DNA from: Nautilus pompilius | Taxonomy: Eukaryota; Mollusca; Cephalopoda; Nautilida; Nautilidae | DNA length: 64,000 nt | Reading direction: 5' to 3' | Assembly: GCA_018389105.1 (NCBI GenBank) | Contig: JACATO010000632.1 | Location: 1-64,000, forward strand | Part shown: piece after piece, positions 35,559 through 49,614 of the stretch | How the letters are laid out: the number at the start of each line of letters is the position of its first letter | Numbering within the stretch: the stretch's first letter is position 1 | The notes under the pieces: generated by a model | Databases searched by the model: none | Seen by the model: the letters and a program-made list of their open reading frames with translations, nothing else | What the model was told of the DNA's origin: nothing | Translations under genes and position numbers: made by a program

Positions 35559-37703
35559 AAAATAAGATAGGATTACCATAAAAAAAACAATTCCTACTCA
35601 CTGAAATATCTCCTTTTCTCGTTGAAGAACCAAATTTGGAATTCTGTCAAAAATGGGGATGTATTGTGCTGATCGTCTTCTAATTAATACATCGTTATTT
35701 TTGAAGACGATATTAAATAAAATACAATATTACTGAATGCATTTTAAATTCTGAATACTACATCTACAGGAATCATTTCTGTCCACAAAATTCCGTTTTG
35801 TACTTAAAAATATATTTCCCCGAAGGAGAAGAAGGCATTTAGTGATATTTCATGCATTTTTTTCCTTCCTGAGAATGACACTAAGTCGCATTTTCAATAT
35901 TATTTTAGAAAAGTGTAAACAGAGTTGGAAAATTCCCATGTTACATGTAATGACAGCAGATAACAACTCACTTCATTGTGTCAGAACATTCGAGATCCTG
36001 AACTAAGTGGGAAACATCTTGTCCAAAGAAATTAGCTTAGCAGTCATAGACATCTGAAGCTGCTTCCTATCTGCTGATAATTTAGAAAACCTTCCCATAA
36101 TGCAACACCGTGAAAACTTGTCAGTGACAGCAATTAGAAGTCGTTAAATTGTCTGTCGGTCTGCAGCCAGCCTCTTGTTATCCTATTTTCTGTCATTTTC
36201 AGTATTGTCTTTCCGAGAAAACTTTCTTTGGTCTCTTTTTTGAGGTGGTTTACATTAATGTAAATAATTTTAGCCAGTGCATTATATCCACATCTTCTTA
36301 CATAAATATGTGGAATAAAGTTTTTATTCATTTTGAAAAACTGCAGAAGTTTATTTAGAAACATTTGAGTTGCTGCTGTTGCAAAGAGGCATAGCAACAT
36401 GAAAAAGAATGAATCTGGTCATTTGATCTTAATGTACGATTGACCGCAAGATTAGTAATTTTGTTTGTAATTAAGAAGAAAAAGCTAACAAACAAACAGG
36501 TCAACATGGTGCTTTGGTAGGCTGTCACCAAAAGCTAAGAACACTCAGGTGCTCTCCTCATGAGCTTTCATAATGCATCACAGTCAAAAAGATTCTGTAA
36601 TTATTGGCAGACAAATGGACTGAGACTGCACACATAGCCACCCTAATTCAAAGAGATGTAGACATACTAGTAAGTAAGCATACCTTGTTTGTCTAGTTGT
36701 CCATCTGTCATCGTCTATCACATTTATAGCAGCAAATAGTTTCCATTGTTTATTTATTTTTTTAAAATTGTCCTACACACCTGTTGTTGTATAAATTTGG
36801 CATTACATTTGTTGTATTTCTTAAAAGGAAATACTGATCTTCACATTTTTAGCATATCAAATTAAGCTTCCTTGCTAATCACAAATCACCAATCATATAT
36901 CAGAAATCATCAAATAAATACTGTATATAAGTGTTTTGGAGACCATCCAATGTGTGTTTCCAAGTTGTTTGAGAGTAGAGAACCTGTGTGGACAGCAGAG
37001 GAAAGAACGCCATTTTGTACAGTGATAGGGCGCAGATTTGTTTGTGGCCTTTACGATAGATGAGACATGGTGCCACCATTGAAATGTTTCAGGTTGTCTC
37101 TCAGAGTCTTCTTGATGTCGAGGAATGTTGCAACGTTCTGACTGATGTAGATACGCTTGAGCATTTCTGAAAAGTCTTTAATATAAGGCATCAAGACAAA
37201 TCCATTTGGTATTTAGTGTTGAACAGTGGGCAGTACACTGATTTCTGTTCCCAGTTCATGGTCCAGGTCGGCCATATAAATGTTTTCAGTTTCATTTTTT
37301 TCATCTTTTAAAGTTAAATTTACTTGTCTACATCAACTAAAATCTTTTGAAATCTTTGATGTAGGTAAATTATTACAAAAATGTTCATGTATTTTTATGG
37401 ATATCAGTTTCTTTAATGTATGCAGCAATATAATGTTTATAAAAATACCATCAAGTACAGCTGAGGTATAATTAGATTTTCTAAAATCAAAAAAATTGTT
37501 AATTTAACCCTTTTTATCTTACTGTTACTTTGTTACTGACTTGATGAAATAGCTGTATCATCAAGGAAATTCTGATTCCTGAGCACCATGATAATTTGAA
37601 ATGCTGAACTACCTGTTTAATTAGCACTTACCTTAATGAGTTAACTACCTGTTTGATAATTTTATTTAATTTGGCTTAGAAGTAGCAAGTGGGCAGGAAG
37701 CGG

Positions 37704-37868
37704 TCATGGCTGATGGATGCTTCCACAGAGCAGGTCAAAAATTAAATTCTTAGATTGGTTAATACCATCCCTATCAACAACAGCTGTTGTGAATTTATTC
37801 CACTTGTTAACAGTTTTATTGTTTAAAAATATGTTGTGATATAATAATGCTGGAGTGTTGACTGATTT
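37704..37868 (-). pseudogene. Mirror copy of the LINE tail relic
   Basis: Right-arm counterpart of 11,281-11,445, same frame and sequence, on the minus strand. Confidence 0.65.
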
Positions 37869-39678
37869 TTATGTTATTAAGACTGATAGGATATAAGTAA
37901 TTGTAAGCAAATAAACAATTGTGCTTCTGTCCACGGACGACACGACTATGGCATTGTCTAGCTAGTAGACAGCAGCCCATAGGTAAATTTATGACATAAA
38001 AACAGGATCCAATTAGTAGCGCTAGTATAAACAAAAATATGTCGTGTTGTAAAGAAAAAAAGGTTTTGCATAGAATATAGTTGCACAATTTCCTCTCAAA
38101 ATCTACAATACGTGCAACTTTAGTTAATTCCTTTTCTGTATTCTCAACCATGATTTGCATGTGGATTTTATCAAATTTGACCTTTAACCTTTCTGCGCTA
38201 GTTATTTGTAGCGGGACATCATTAGATGTCTGTGATTGAAAAACATGTGGAAGGAGATAAGAAAGATGATGGTAATATCTCCTCTATATACTGTTGAGAC
38301 TGAGCTGCAAAGGTTAAAGCTGCTCTGAGATGTTGTATGACTAGTGATTGTGATAGACCATATAGTTCACTCAGCAACATTTTCATCCACATCTTGTTAA
38401 TTCTCTGTTTCTTTTCTCTGGATGCTCATACACAGCTACCCTATAAATAACTTTGCCTCCAATCAGAAAGGTTTCAAATTGCCATTCTTTATTCCAGGAG
38501 GTAACATCTGGCACATTGGTAAGAATAAAGTGTGTTGGAGATTAATCAGTCATTTTAAGAAAATTAACTGAGAACAATTACTTATATTTGAAAATAATGT
38601 TTTTGTCCCAACAGATACAGTAAAATCTGATTACATTCAATCAAGGAAATATAAAGCCATTAATGAGAATTCTTTAAAAATGTAAACGCATCGGTACAAG
38701 AAACGATGTTTTTTGGAACAATTAGAGTATGTGAATGTTAATGCCCAAAATTGAAAATAGCTAGGTTCGCACTGTATTGTAGGGTAGAGGTTGTGCGACC
38801 AGTTTTAAAAGTTTCTATTTATAGTTATCATGTAAAAAAAAAATATCTTCCATTTTGTATTCTGTCTATGTCTGTCTCTTTTACCATTGCAAGCGTTCTG
38901 CCTCGAGAGCAATGGATTTTTTGGCAATATAATGTGATTCAATTTATTTAATTTCATTTTAATATTTCCATATTAGTTTTGCTTTAGCTATAATTTAGCT
39001 ATATTAAATTTTTAGCTTCATCTGGATGTCATGCTTGCATTAAATTTATCATTTTTATTGAACTATTTACAATAAATTACTGCTTGCCCGGGGCTTTTTT
39101 TCCCCCAGTAAAAGGTATTAATAAAAAGAAATGGTTTTCGGAAAAAAGAAATCTTGTCTATAAGAACCATTTATTTTGCTGCAAATGAATTTTCAAAAGA
39201 AAACATTACTTTCAGTATTATTGAATGTCTCAGCGGAGACCGTGTGAATTACAGAAGTTAGGATATCGTTTTACTGGCTGCTATTTTTTCTTATGACATC
39301 CTCACCCGGTTTGGTTGGACTAGTCCTGATGTTCTTGGCATTTTGATGGATGCTGTAAGAATGGCAGGTAGAGTTGAAATCCACAGGTGATCTGACATGA
39401 ACATTTCTAGGCTGACTATTCTCTTGTTTAAAGTTTGTTTGCTGATTTTAAAAGAAAAATGAGTATAAAACAAGACTCAAACGAATATGGAATAGTGAAC
39501 AGCAATCCAAGCTAGTTTTCTTGAAGAATGTTTATTCCATTATCTTTGTAATTATTTGTACAAACGGTTATTTTTAGCAAATTTAGAACTGTTCTGTTTG
39601 TCGGCATGTTGTTATTGGAACAATTTTTGTGATATACAATGGATAATATGTTAAATGGATTCATGAAATGCTGTTGTA

Positions 39679-40262
39679 ATGTGGGCAGGGTTACAGAAAA
39701 TCTCCTTAAATATTAATAATAATGTGAAATCTGCCTTTAGAATTAACAATCGCAACTTATATTACAAGCCTGAGGTTTTACAGCAATGCAATATACTTCC
39801 CTGTGACAAGGAGTTTATAGTCGACATTCAGCTCAAGATCGGAAAACATGATGATGATGTATAATCACAAGAAAAAATAAAGATTAGCCCAGAATTGCAG
39901 GCACTTTTGGTTTTTTTTATAGTAGATGCCTTCTAATAATCTACAAGGATCATATGTGGCCATGAAAAAATCAACTTTGATGAGTTTAGCATTTTTCCAG
40001 TACCATAGGTGGCGCCGCAGAATGTTATAATCAATGAAGATTTTATCTTGTCATGTTTGGATCCAACCACCTTCAATATTATATTCAATCTGGCAGATGG
40101 AACAATACTTACATTAAGGACTTAGTGCGCATACATACAGATGATGAAGATGCAGAAATTGGTTTCAGGTGTAATGATGCAGAAGTTTATGTAATGATGT
40201 CAGATAAAAGGGGAAATAAGGTAGAGAAACCAGATGGAGTTATCTGCATTGGCTATATTTAA
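39679..40262 (+). pseudogene. Mirror copy of the unrecognised coding-like stretch
   Basis: Right-arm counterpart of 8,887-9,470, placed directly before the KIAA1586-like relic at 40,310 on the same strand. It carries N for D and V for I in the first frame relative to the left arm. Confidence 0.35.
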
Positions 40263-40309
40263 AAGGTCTCACATTTATAATGCAATGAGAGCCAGGACTC
40301 AATGGCTTA

Positions 40310-41100
40310 TCAGGCAATTCTTCTGCAGCTTCAGAAAACGCAGATATTACTACAAAGAGATCACATGGAACAGACTTTTGGGAAAATGTGCTAAGGAATA
40401 TTTTTAAATTAGTATATTACATCTCAAAATATGATATGCCATTCTCTGACCATTTTAGCTTGCTACAGCTGCAGAAGATAAAGGCGCTGATATTAGAAAG
40501 TAGGTGGCATTCTAGGTACAGTGTACAAGAACAGGTGTCTATTGTTCCTTGAAAAAATGTGAAAGAAAATCTGTCGGCAAAGTTCAAAACTTTTGCAAAT
40601 ATTGAAAAACCAACAAGCAGCAAGTCTGGGTTCATCGATTATCTCAGGTGTGAATGTGACAAAAATGAGGAACCTCATTTTATGTTCCTTAATTTAATTG
40701 AATTACCAAATCAAACAACTGACACCATATCTGAGCAGTTACTGAACTGTTTAGATATACATGGATTCAGTGATGAATATTTAAAACAACACCTGGTGGT
40801 GCTTACAAGTGATGGGGCAAACGTCGAGCTTGGCAGAGAATCCAGTGTAGCTCATTGAAAAATATCCTAGCATTATCTGGTTTGGCACTGCTTGAATCTC
40901 GGGCTGAAGTTGGAGTAGATGATGGCATCTCCGATACAAGTGGTATAAATCATTTCCAGATATTGATGGACAAATCATATTTTGCACACGGTTGATCTCT
41001 AAAAAGCAATGAAATCTGACTGAGTGTACTGCACATTTAGATCAGGAAATAATTGAAACTGGTCATATTGTTAGCAAAGATGGGTTGCAAGTTCCTTTCT
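40310..41100 (+). pseudogene. Mirror copy of the KIAA1586-like transposase relic
   Basis: Right-arm counterpart of 8,049-8,839 with the same lesions. The longest uninterrupted part is 40,559-40,858 (99 codons), holding L-T-S-D-G-A and G-F-S-D-E-Y-L-K. The frame is lost after about 40,857 and can be resumed in other frames to about 41,100. Confidence 0.75.
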
Positions 41101-41205
41101 AACTTTCCACCGTATAGTAGAATTATAATTTGCTTTGGGATCAATTACAGGCCATGATGAATGATTGATACAGAGCACAGACATATAGTAACAGATTGTT
41201 CAGAA

Positions 41206-42935
41206 CTGTGTTCTTAACCCTTTTTTGGCCGTGACCCAATTTATGATTGTGGAACTAGATCCGCAACCCACACTTCAATTGTAATGTATGTGCTAAAATA
41301 AATGATAGCAGAATGAATAATTTAAATTTTAAAAAAAGTTAATATATTTGGTATAAGATAAATATGTAATAGCCTTGAGCACAATGATCAGGGAGCCATG
41401 TATGTATAATGGTCAAATGCTCCACTTTGGTGCCGATACAGGATGTACCATCCTCCACAAGCAAACATTTTCCCTTCCTACTTCTTGGCTGACAGTCCAA
41501 CCAGCGGCTGATCGCAACTTTGCATTGAAGTGTTCGAGTCATTGACTTCAGCAAAGATATCAGACAGGTAGGCTATTTGCAGCATCAATTTAGATTATGA
41601 GAATCCTGTAGAAAAGGGATGATTCCTCTCCAACAATAAAATGTCCATCTTGTTGAGCAGTGCCACCTCTTGGTGAAGCTCCATTCCTTGTGACAGCCAC
41701 CTGACCTCAGAGTGGGACAGTAAATGCACATGCTCCATACCAAAACCAGAGCACACCTGAGGAAAAATCCATGAATTGACAGATCTTGCTTTGATGCAAT
41801 TTACCACTTGAATGACCTCTTTCATTGCAACCTCCAACTCACCTAGCAGCCTCTAAGAAGCAAGATTTTCTCAATGGAGGAGACAATGAGAGTTATTACT
41901 TGCTGATTGACTCCCTTCGTTCTGATAGTAAAACCCTGACATGCTCTGAACATTGCTAGTGCCCCATCAAACGCACACTGAAGCAATGATTCCAGTTGAG
42001 TCCTCCTCCTTTGATGAATGAATCCACAGTCTTGAAAATAACTTCTCTTGTTGCGGTAGTAAGTGATGTTTGGCAGAACAGAATCTCTTCTTCCATATTT
42101 TTTGAACCTTGATAATGTACATAAGCCATGAGTTTGGCATTGCCCCTAACATTGGTAGAGATTCATCTAGCTGCTGCTTTATTTGCTGTTCTTTCCATTT
42201 GAAGAAACATTGTTCTATATCTGCATTTTCCTTCGAGATGTTGTTAACTTTGTTCTGCTTGAATGACTCATCATTGAAGACATCCCCATGGATGACACAC
42301 ACTGAGTGATATGCATGAATCCTAGATTGAGAATAAATTCTTCTTTGCACTGTTGTTTGCCATATTTGGTCTGTATCAAAGGCTAAAATGTAAAACTGGC
42401 CAGTGGACTTGGTCATTGACTGGTTGGCAGGCATGCTGACTGCAGATAACGTCATGTGACTTGTTTTTATAGAGGGGAAAATAACATCGGTTGGTGGTTA
42501 TTGCTCCATTTGACTAGGCTTGATGCCAACATCAGGGATGGTAAAAATTTAGTCAGGATTAAGATCACTCACTGTATATTTACCACACCACAGATATTTC
42601 CTCCTAAGCTGTCTACCTCACCATATGCCTCCAATCTGCGGTGCATATACAATCATTTTAATGTTCTTCACATGTTAGCCCTCACTGATGTAAGAGTGAT
42701 GTCATTAATAACCAATCACAGTTCTAGATTCCTTATGAGCATCAGAAGACCCTATCCAATGAGAGGCAAATAAACCAGTGATGTAAAGGATGCTGAATTT
42801 AAATAACGCATCACTATTGCAGACACCTTGGGTGCAGCCACTGTTGAACTACCAACCAAAAAGATCCTGGGTGACCCATTCAAAATGGCTTGGCACCCAA
42901 GTTTAGGGTCACGATCCAGGGGTTAAGAACCACTG
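41206..42935 (-). mobile_element. Mirror copy of the hAT element
   Basis: Same element in the right arm, in reverse orientation, with the same termini and the same imperfect 8-bp flanks. A few substitutions distinguish it from the left copy, for example near 42,902 and 42,913. Confidence 0.85.
41478..42455 (-). pseudogene. Mirror copy of the broken hAT transposase
   Basis: Carries the same frameshifts and stop codons as the left-arm copy at 6,694-7,671, so the gene was already dead before the two arms separated or were last homogenised. The same motifs can be followed on the minus strand (L-D-E-S, F-D-G-A, S-E-V-R-W-L-S, I-A-Y-L-S-D-I-F). Confidence 0.85.
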
Positions 42936-45117
42936 GTTCATTATAAGCTTTTTTTTCCTAGGTATTTATAGAAAGGGAATACTACACCTGTTCAAGAGGA
43001 TAAAAGAGATATAATGTCCCTAGGTGTGACTGCCGGCTTGTGGAACTTTACTCAGGGTAGGATACGGAAAACAACAGGTAAAGTGTTTGCAAGATATTTA
43101 AAATGCCAACAACACTCAATTTAACAGTTTATAGAGATTATTGCAATGCCTTTGCGTGTAAGATTGCAAAAACACTCCATCCATCACTTATCTGTGCCTG
43201 AATAATTCCATGCAGTTTAGCTCAATGTGAGCAAAGATGTAGTAAAATATTTAATCATTTTAGGGTTGTGCATAGAATGCCAAAGTTATCAAGTATTTGC
43301 CATCATGTTTGCGAAAATCTACAAACCTCCCCACTCAAAATGGGGTCTGAAAACAGACTTGCATCACTTTCCACATGAAAGCAACACACTGCTTATGACA
43401 GGGAAACAAAAAGGTGACCTAACCACAAAAGACCCGCTGTGGAAACCTTACTGGTAGTTAATGAGCCATACTTTTGTGAGTACATATTACCCTTCTCTGG
43501 TATTCTTTATATGTTCAAATGTGAATCAATCATTGGGACTGTAATTGTCTTTAATATGAAAAACTTTCTTAAAAAATGCAAGTCTCTAACACTAATTAAA
43601 ATTCTTACTGACCTTGCATCACACTACAGCTTGACAATGATGTACCTTAAGTAATGATTCTTGAATTTCTACTACATCAGCCAATCTCAGCACTCAAGTT
43701 TATGATTAGCGGGCTGTATAGTCAAAAGTGAGTTAGGGGAGATCGTGGCATCCCTACACTTCTTTTATCAGCATCCATTAAAAAAGACTTTTGCTGTACC
43801 TAAAGTACGATGATGACGTGAAGATCAAAAGCTATTAGCAAGTAACCTTTGAAGAGGTGTTTTACCTGTTCTCTAAGAACATGATAAAATTTTAGCATTT
43901 TGTTTGAAGTCATCATTGAAAGCTTGTACCAGAGTCAGTAACATGAATCAAAATTCACCAAACTAGCAACAGAAATTCACAGCCGTTTAACAGAGGCAAA
44001 CCTTAGTGCCATTTCTCTGTCTCGCACGAACACCATAGTCTACAACTGCAGGCAGTAACTGATGAGGTTGCCTAATGTCTTGATTACCGCTAACAAGTGT
44101 TGCCTCATCTTGTAAGGCCTGAACTTCTGTATTTTGCAGAAGAACCATTCCAGCAGCTTGTCTTTCTTAAAAGTGGAATCAAGAATTGTAACTATAAACA
44201 ATCAGGTAAAGGTATTTGTTTTTTCCCTATTGCCATTTGTAAGATATTAGCAGTAATTAGAGAACATTCCAGAACTCATACATCAAACTGTATTACCAGT
44301 ATCTATGTTTGTTTTTAAATATGTTACGGCAAGTTTTAAAAAAATCTACAAAAAATTAAGTATTTTCCCCATGGTAAAATGTTTCAGAACAAATCTGTCT
44401 ATTCAGGCAAAATTCCACGTTTTCCATTTTAATTCAAATGACAAGACTGAATTAAAATGTCATGAGGGGGATAGATTCACCTTCTAAAAGAACTGAAGAA
44501 ATAAACAGAGAACTACAATAGTGACAAAGGATAAAATGAAAATAAAAACAAAATGGCTGAAAGTTCACTAATCATTGGGCGTGGAACTCTTTTTTCGAAT
44601 GACTTTATTTGGCCATTATCAAACTAAAGGTAATTACCTATTCTGGATGTCGGTCACTGATGACAAACTCAAACTGTTACACACCTCAAAATATGCCAGC
44701 ATTTTCTGAAATTCTAGACATTATCTTTTGAATAAGAAATTGATAAAATAAACGAGTTAATAAGTTTGGTTCTGCGGAAACCTTCAATCATCTGGTATTA
44801 TGTGAAGTGATGTATGTTTAAAAGATTCTAAAAGCAACATTTAGTTAAACCCAAAAGTAAAGTACAAAAATCTTATCTCTCGAAAAGATTTTAAAAAAGC
44901 AGAAGAAATAAAAGTTTCTATGATCATGGTGGGAAAGCTGCAGTTGCATCTTTCCTAACAGTTAAGCATGTATGATGATGGGGATTAGTAAAATATGGGC
45001 CTGTTCGTGTGGTTATTCGGCTAAAGATGAATTTAAATGATTCTAAAGAAATAATCAATTTTTATACATTTATAACCGACAGATGAGATAGAAAACCAAG
45101 TAGTATACACTGGATTT

Positions 45118-45415
45118 TCTGCTGCTGCTGCTGTTGTTGTTGTTGTTGTTGAGCGAGTTGGAGTTGGACTTCCGAACTCGTGATTGAGAGACGTTCGTCG
45201 AGCCGACAAGCGGCCAGGTCCACCTGACACCATGGGGCCACAAGGACCCGGGAGGTCGCTCTCGCATCGGGCTGCTGCTGCTGTTGTTGTTGTTGTTGTT
45301 GTCGTTATCCTTCACAACCAAAAGGAGATGCTGATTTCCTCCATCTGTCTATTCTTGGCTCCCCCCTGTACTTCTTTGGCAGACGCGCCCAAGATGACTA
45401 GAAGTGGTTTAGTTG
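45118..45415 (-). repeat. Mirror of the CAA/CAG-bounded GC-rich block
   Basis: The right-arm copy has CTG/GTT runs on the plus strand near 45,120-45,152 and 45,270-45,306. The enclosed GC-rich sequence is the same as in the left arm. Confidence 0.6.
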
Positions 45416-45915
45416 TAGAAAGATGATACAAAAACTTAAAGGGGATTAGACAGTATATGCAGTTCACTGCTATATTAATCTAGCCACCAATATGAATACA
45501 TGCATCTGAGCAAAATTGCATATCTAAGGTATGATGGTTTATCTACTAAATATCCAGGAAAGCAGGTAAGCAGTGTGTAATATTACCATGCAGAAAATAG
45601 GTGCAATCTGCAATAATTTTTTGTTTACATCATGAAAGAACATTACCTGTCACATCAATACTCATCAGCAAGATAATCTTGCTTACATCCAATACAAATA
45701 ATCCAAAGATCTGTTTAATGCTATTTTTTTCTAGTTTGGCTACAGAGGGCGTGTTACAGCATATAAGAAACTCCTGACCAATACAAATGCAAAGCTTTGG
45801 AATGTCTGGTCAGAGGACAATACTGGCAGCTAGTATTTTTCTTCAAAGAGTTTGTGTTTGAGTAGTTCATAATTACACCTGGGTTTAGGGAAAACCTAAC
45901 AAAAAACTCCAGTGC

Positions 45916-45980
45916 TTACTTCAGTTCATACTCAAATATGAAGGCAGAAGTGCCACGACATAGACTGCAATTTGGCTTGG

Positions 45981-46016
<36 letters not shown>

Positions 46017-46131
46017 TAGAGAGAGTTGGAGATGGAGATGGAGAGAGAGAGAGAGAGAGAGAATTAGTGCTTGTTGAAGGATGTATCAATTCTGCTGAAT
46101 ACATTTCTATTTGAAAGACATCTTCTACCAC
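45916..46131 (-). pseudogene. Mirror copy of the relic exon with (TC)n tract
   Basis: This is the right-arm counterpart of the relic exon at 3,013-3,228, identical in translation, with the microsatellite read as (GA)n on the plus strand. It begins at the same acceptor-like sequence on the minus strand. There is no evidence that it is expressed. Confidence 0.4.
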
Positions 46132-49100
46132 TGTAACAACAAAGCATGCTGAGATTCAATGCTCATATTCTTCTGTAAGATGTTATACGTGACATATTTC
46201 ATGTGACCACAGTCTAAAAGTGGAATCAAGCCATCCAACATTAACATAGAGCATCCCAAACCCTGATATGAATTCAATTGAGCAACAATGGAAGCATCCA
46301 GATCATCAAGAGCAGCTTATTCACATCCCACCAACATGGTATAACTATGGGAGGAGCTGGATCTGATCACGATAGAAAATCTTTATGATTCATAATCATT
46401 TTACTCCGTTGCTAGTTTTTACTTGATGTTTTCCTCAACAAACTAGCATATTGTAATAACAACAAGTTTCAAAATTATTTTGGCAGAGTACTTTATTTTC
46501 AAATGTTGTTTATTAAAAAATCTTAATCCAGATTCATGGAAATGGATAAGATGGGTGTAGTGATGTTATAAAGTCTACCTAGTACCCTGTAAATCACTGG
46601 TAAAATGAATCAACAACAGTTGGATAGCTCTGAAATCGTCCAATGCGCATTCTATGACAGGATAGAAAGATATTTTCAGTCAATCTTTAATGGTTGTTGG
46701 CATTAGTGTGACATCAGATATTGAAGATGGTAAATGCCAGTGAAGATGAGTTTACATTCAATACTATGTGGTACGGATGCACAGCTTCTATCATTGCTGC
46801 AGTTAAATAACAATCCCTGCTGTTTAGATTCTTCTGAGACCAATCTTGACCATTTTTGTAATTTTGCTTTTTATTGTTGACAGTGACTTTTAAAGTATAT
46901 TGACACCATAGCGGTACCCTGTCTGAATGCAGTTCACTGCATCGAGTATAGAGTTTCTGCTGTTTGCACCATTTGACAAACTCGGAGAATTCTGTGAAGA
47001 AAACCGAAGTATGTCCACTCATAACATTTTTCAACTGTGAAATATCTAATCCAGAATCTCTGCTGCTAGACCTGGGGGTTAATTCAAATTGGTTTCCTAT
47101 CTTTTTTGCCCCGAACACAAACTTAATATTCTATTAAAGGGCAAGTGTGAGGGCATAACCTTGGAAATTCCCCGATAGGATAACCATCTTGTGTGAAGTA
47201 GAAGAATCTGAGATCCGCGCACTACTTAACCTTAGACATTAGTAACAGGTCACCAACTAGCATCAAACATGAGGAGAAAGAATAAATGCAGCATGCTCTG
47301 CAATTTGACAGATCTGTGACTAGATAATTATTGAACATCTCACTTTCCTCTAGGAGTGACTACTGCCTTCAGATTGATGAACTTTCTGCATCACCTTTGC
47401 AAATAAAAAGAAGAGTTGCTCAATGATATTGCTAAGGATTTTCTTTTTTTTTATAATTTAGAACACAACCTTCGGTGTTTGTGAATAAAGTCAAAATTTC
47501 GATGATAGACTCCCTCGTAAGTTAAACACCAGGCTCACTGCCGGTGATCTGCCTTATTTATCCCAAATATCTATGTATAAGACATACTAATTCTTACTTT
47601 TATTTATATAATATATTCAATGTGTTCGTCTATCAGACAATTCTTAAACATTTATACGAGATTATTTTTTAAACATGAAAACGACTCCCTGCCTTAAAAT
47701 AGGCATCAGATGCTTAAAAACATTGGTTGGTTTAGCATCTAATCCTCACAGCCGTGCAGAATATCCACATATAAGATGTCTACGTTTCTGCTTCACTTCT
47801 CTTCTGATGAATTCCTACGCTGGCTCCAAACAAAACAAATGAAACGTTTAGAGTAACCAACTGGATTAACAGCCTTAAACGTGAAAAGAAAGATTTTGAG
47901 CCTTGTTTTATAAATATTTTGCTTATCTTCATTTTGAATAAGAAAACTATTGATTTACTATAGCAACTTGCGGTAGATTTACCAGAATGTTTCCAGGCCT
48001 TAAGAATTTGCAATATGTTAAATGATTTAAAATATTCCATCTACAAAAAGTTTAACTTCTTGACATTTAAGAGAGAAATAATTTTCCGAAATAATTAGCG
48101 GCCCAGATTGAGCGAACAGAACCAATTTTCTTTAGCTATCTACAATTACTAATCTAATACTAGAGGCCATAATTACAAATAAGCTAAGATTTCAGCATGA
48201 TTAAATATCAGGAAATATTTTTTAAGAATAGATCAGCGACAAGCATAAAGTGGTAGCATGAACCGCGATGGCTTTCTGCTCGTTTATCGGTAAACAAAAT
48301 AACCATAGAATGTTTGATTATATATTTTAATCGTGTAAACAATTTCTGAAGCAAAAATTAAAAGCCTCATTCGTCAAAATGAAAAGAAACACAAGCCCAT
48401 GAATAACAAAACAGGCTGCAATATTTTAAAAGTGCAAGCCTTATATGCAATTATAAGTAAATAATTGCAAAAGGGGGGACCAGAAATTTACACTGATTTA
48501 AAATATCAGATAGACGATAGAGATCCAGTATATTGTAATTGTGTTTACCTCGCTTAACCCTAAAGAGGAACCTGATATAGCAGACCATAAAATGTTGTCT
48601 TTAGGAGGTTTTGTGTTATTTTACCGAGATCCTGCTGGGAAAACTATGTTTTGAACAGATTTTTTAAAAACTATGTTCCTATAATGCATTATTACCTTCT
48701 TCGTTGTGGAAATTTCCACATTGCCAGATTGAAGCAATATAAACGAAAGCTACAGAAAGAAATGATTTAAAGAAAGAAGATGGATACTTTAGCCAGAAAT
48801 CATCATTTTCAATGCGTTCTTGATGCTTGTTTATCAGCTCGGTTATTTTACTGTCAGCTGGAGAATGGCACCTTCAAATATTTGACTATACTCAAAAGAA
48901 TATAGAGATTATTAATGTGCACCATCCACTCACCATCTATTTACAATAGTTTCTAACCCTCCTGTTATGTTTCAGGTCTATCTCTCAGATGTTTTGTGAC
49001 ACTTTTTAGCTTAGGGTCGTGGACACAAATCAAGAAACAAAGAACTCTGACCCACAAACAGGACGATGATCTGGAACGTGATAGATGCAACCAAAATCTC

Positions 49101-49144
49101 AACATAACAGAAAGGGTAACAACTGTAACAGGCACAATTTCATG

Positions 49145-49614
49145 CAGTAATGACTGATCTCCATCACCTTAACAATTTACAGAACAAGGTTTAATGGAAT
49201 TTCTAGATATCAGAGATTTTTCATTCACTTTGAGAACACACGACAAAGACCAGGATTCATATTTAGCTTCTACACATTTTGGCTACTACAGGGCCGACAG
49301 TGGGCACTGCTATTTATGTTACCACCTAAAATATAAATCTTACCAGTGAAAATGTATTCGTTCAAGTGAGAGAAAAAATAGCTAAAAATTAAAAATAAGT
49401 AAATTTGGCATCAAACTGGAAATATCAACTTTAGAATTCAATGAAGCAGCATTTCTGGCAATAGCCTAAGACGTTTTTTTTTTTTTTTTCTGTAGTTTTG
49501 CCTCAAGAGATTTTTGGCTCTAAAATAGAAAATTATTTACTTTGTACTGAGTTTAAGTGAGATTTGTTGTTGTTTTATATTTCAAAACCTAATGTTGCCA
49601 AATAATCTAATTAT
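49145..49614. other. Unique sequence between palindrome and CRE array
   Basis: There is no counterpart elsewhere in the window and no coding signal. It contains a poly-T run near 49,476-49,490. Confidence 0.5.

Larger units (their letters stand above)
35559..49144 (-). repeat. Right arm of the giant inverted repeat (arm A')
   Basis: This is the reverse complement of 1-13,574. Every long open frame of the left arm has a mirror here at the expected position. The outer visible end is 49,144, where the complement of window base 1 is reached; the following bases have no counterpart in the window. The inner end is sharp at 35,559, where near-identity gives way to diverged similarity. This arm has about 16 extra bases near 36,890-36,905 and a shorter homopolymer near 44,310 than the left arm. 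Identity is too high for an old duplication without homogenisation. Confidence 0.97.
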
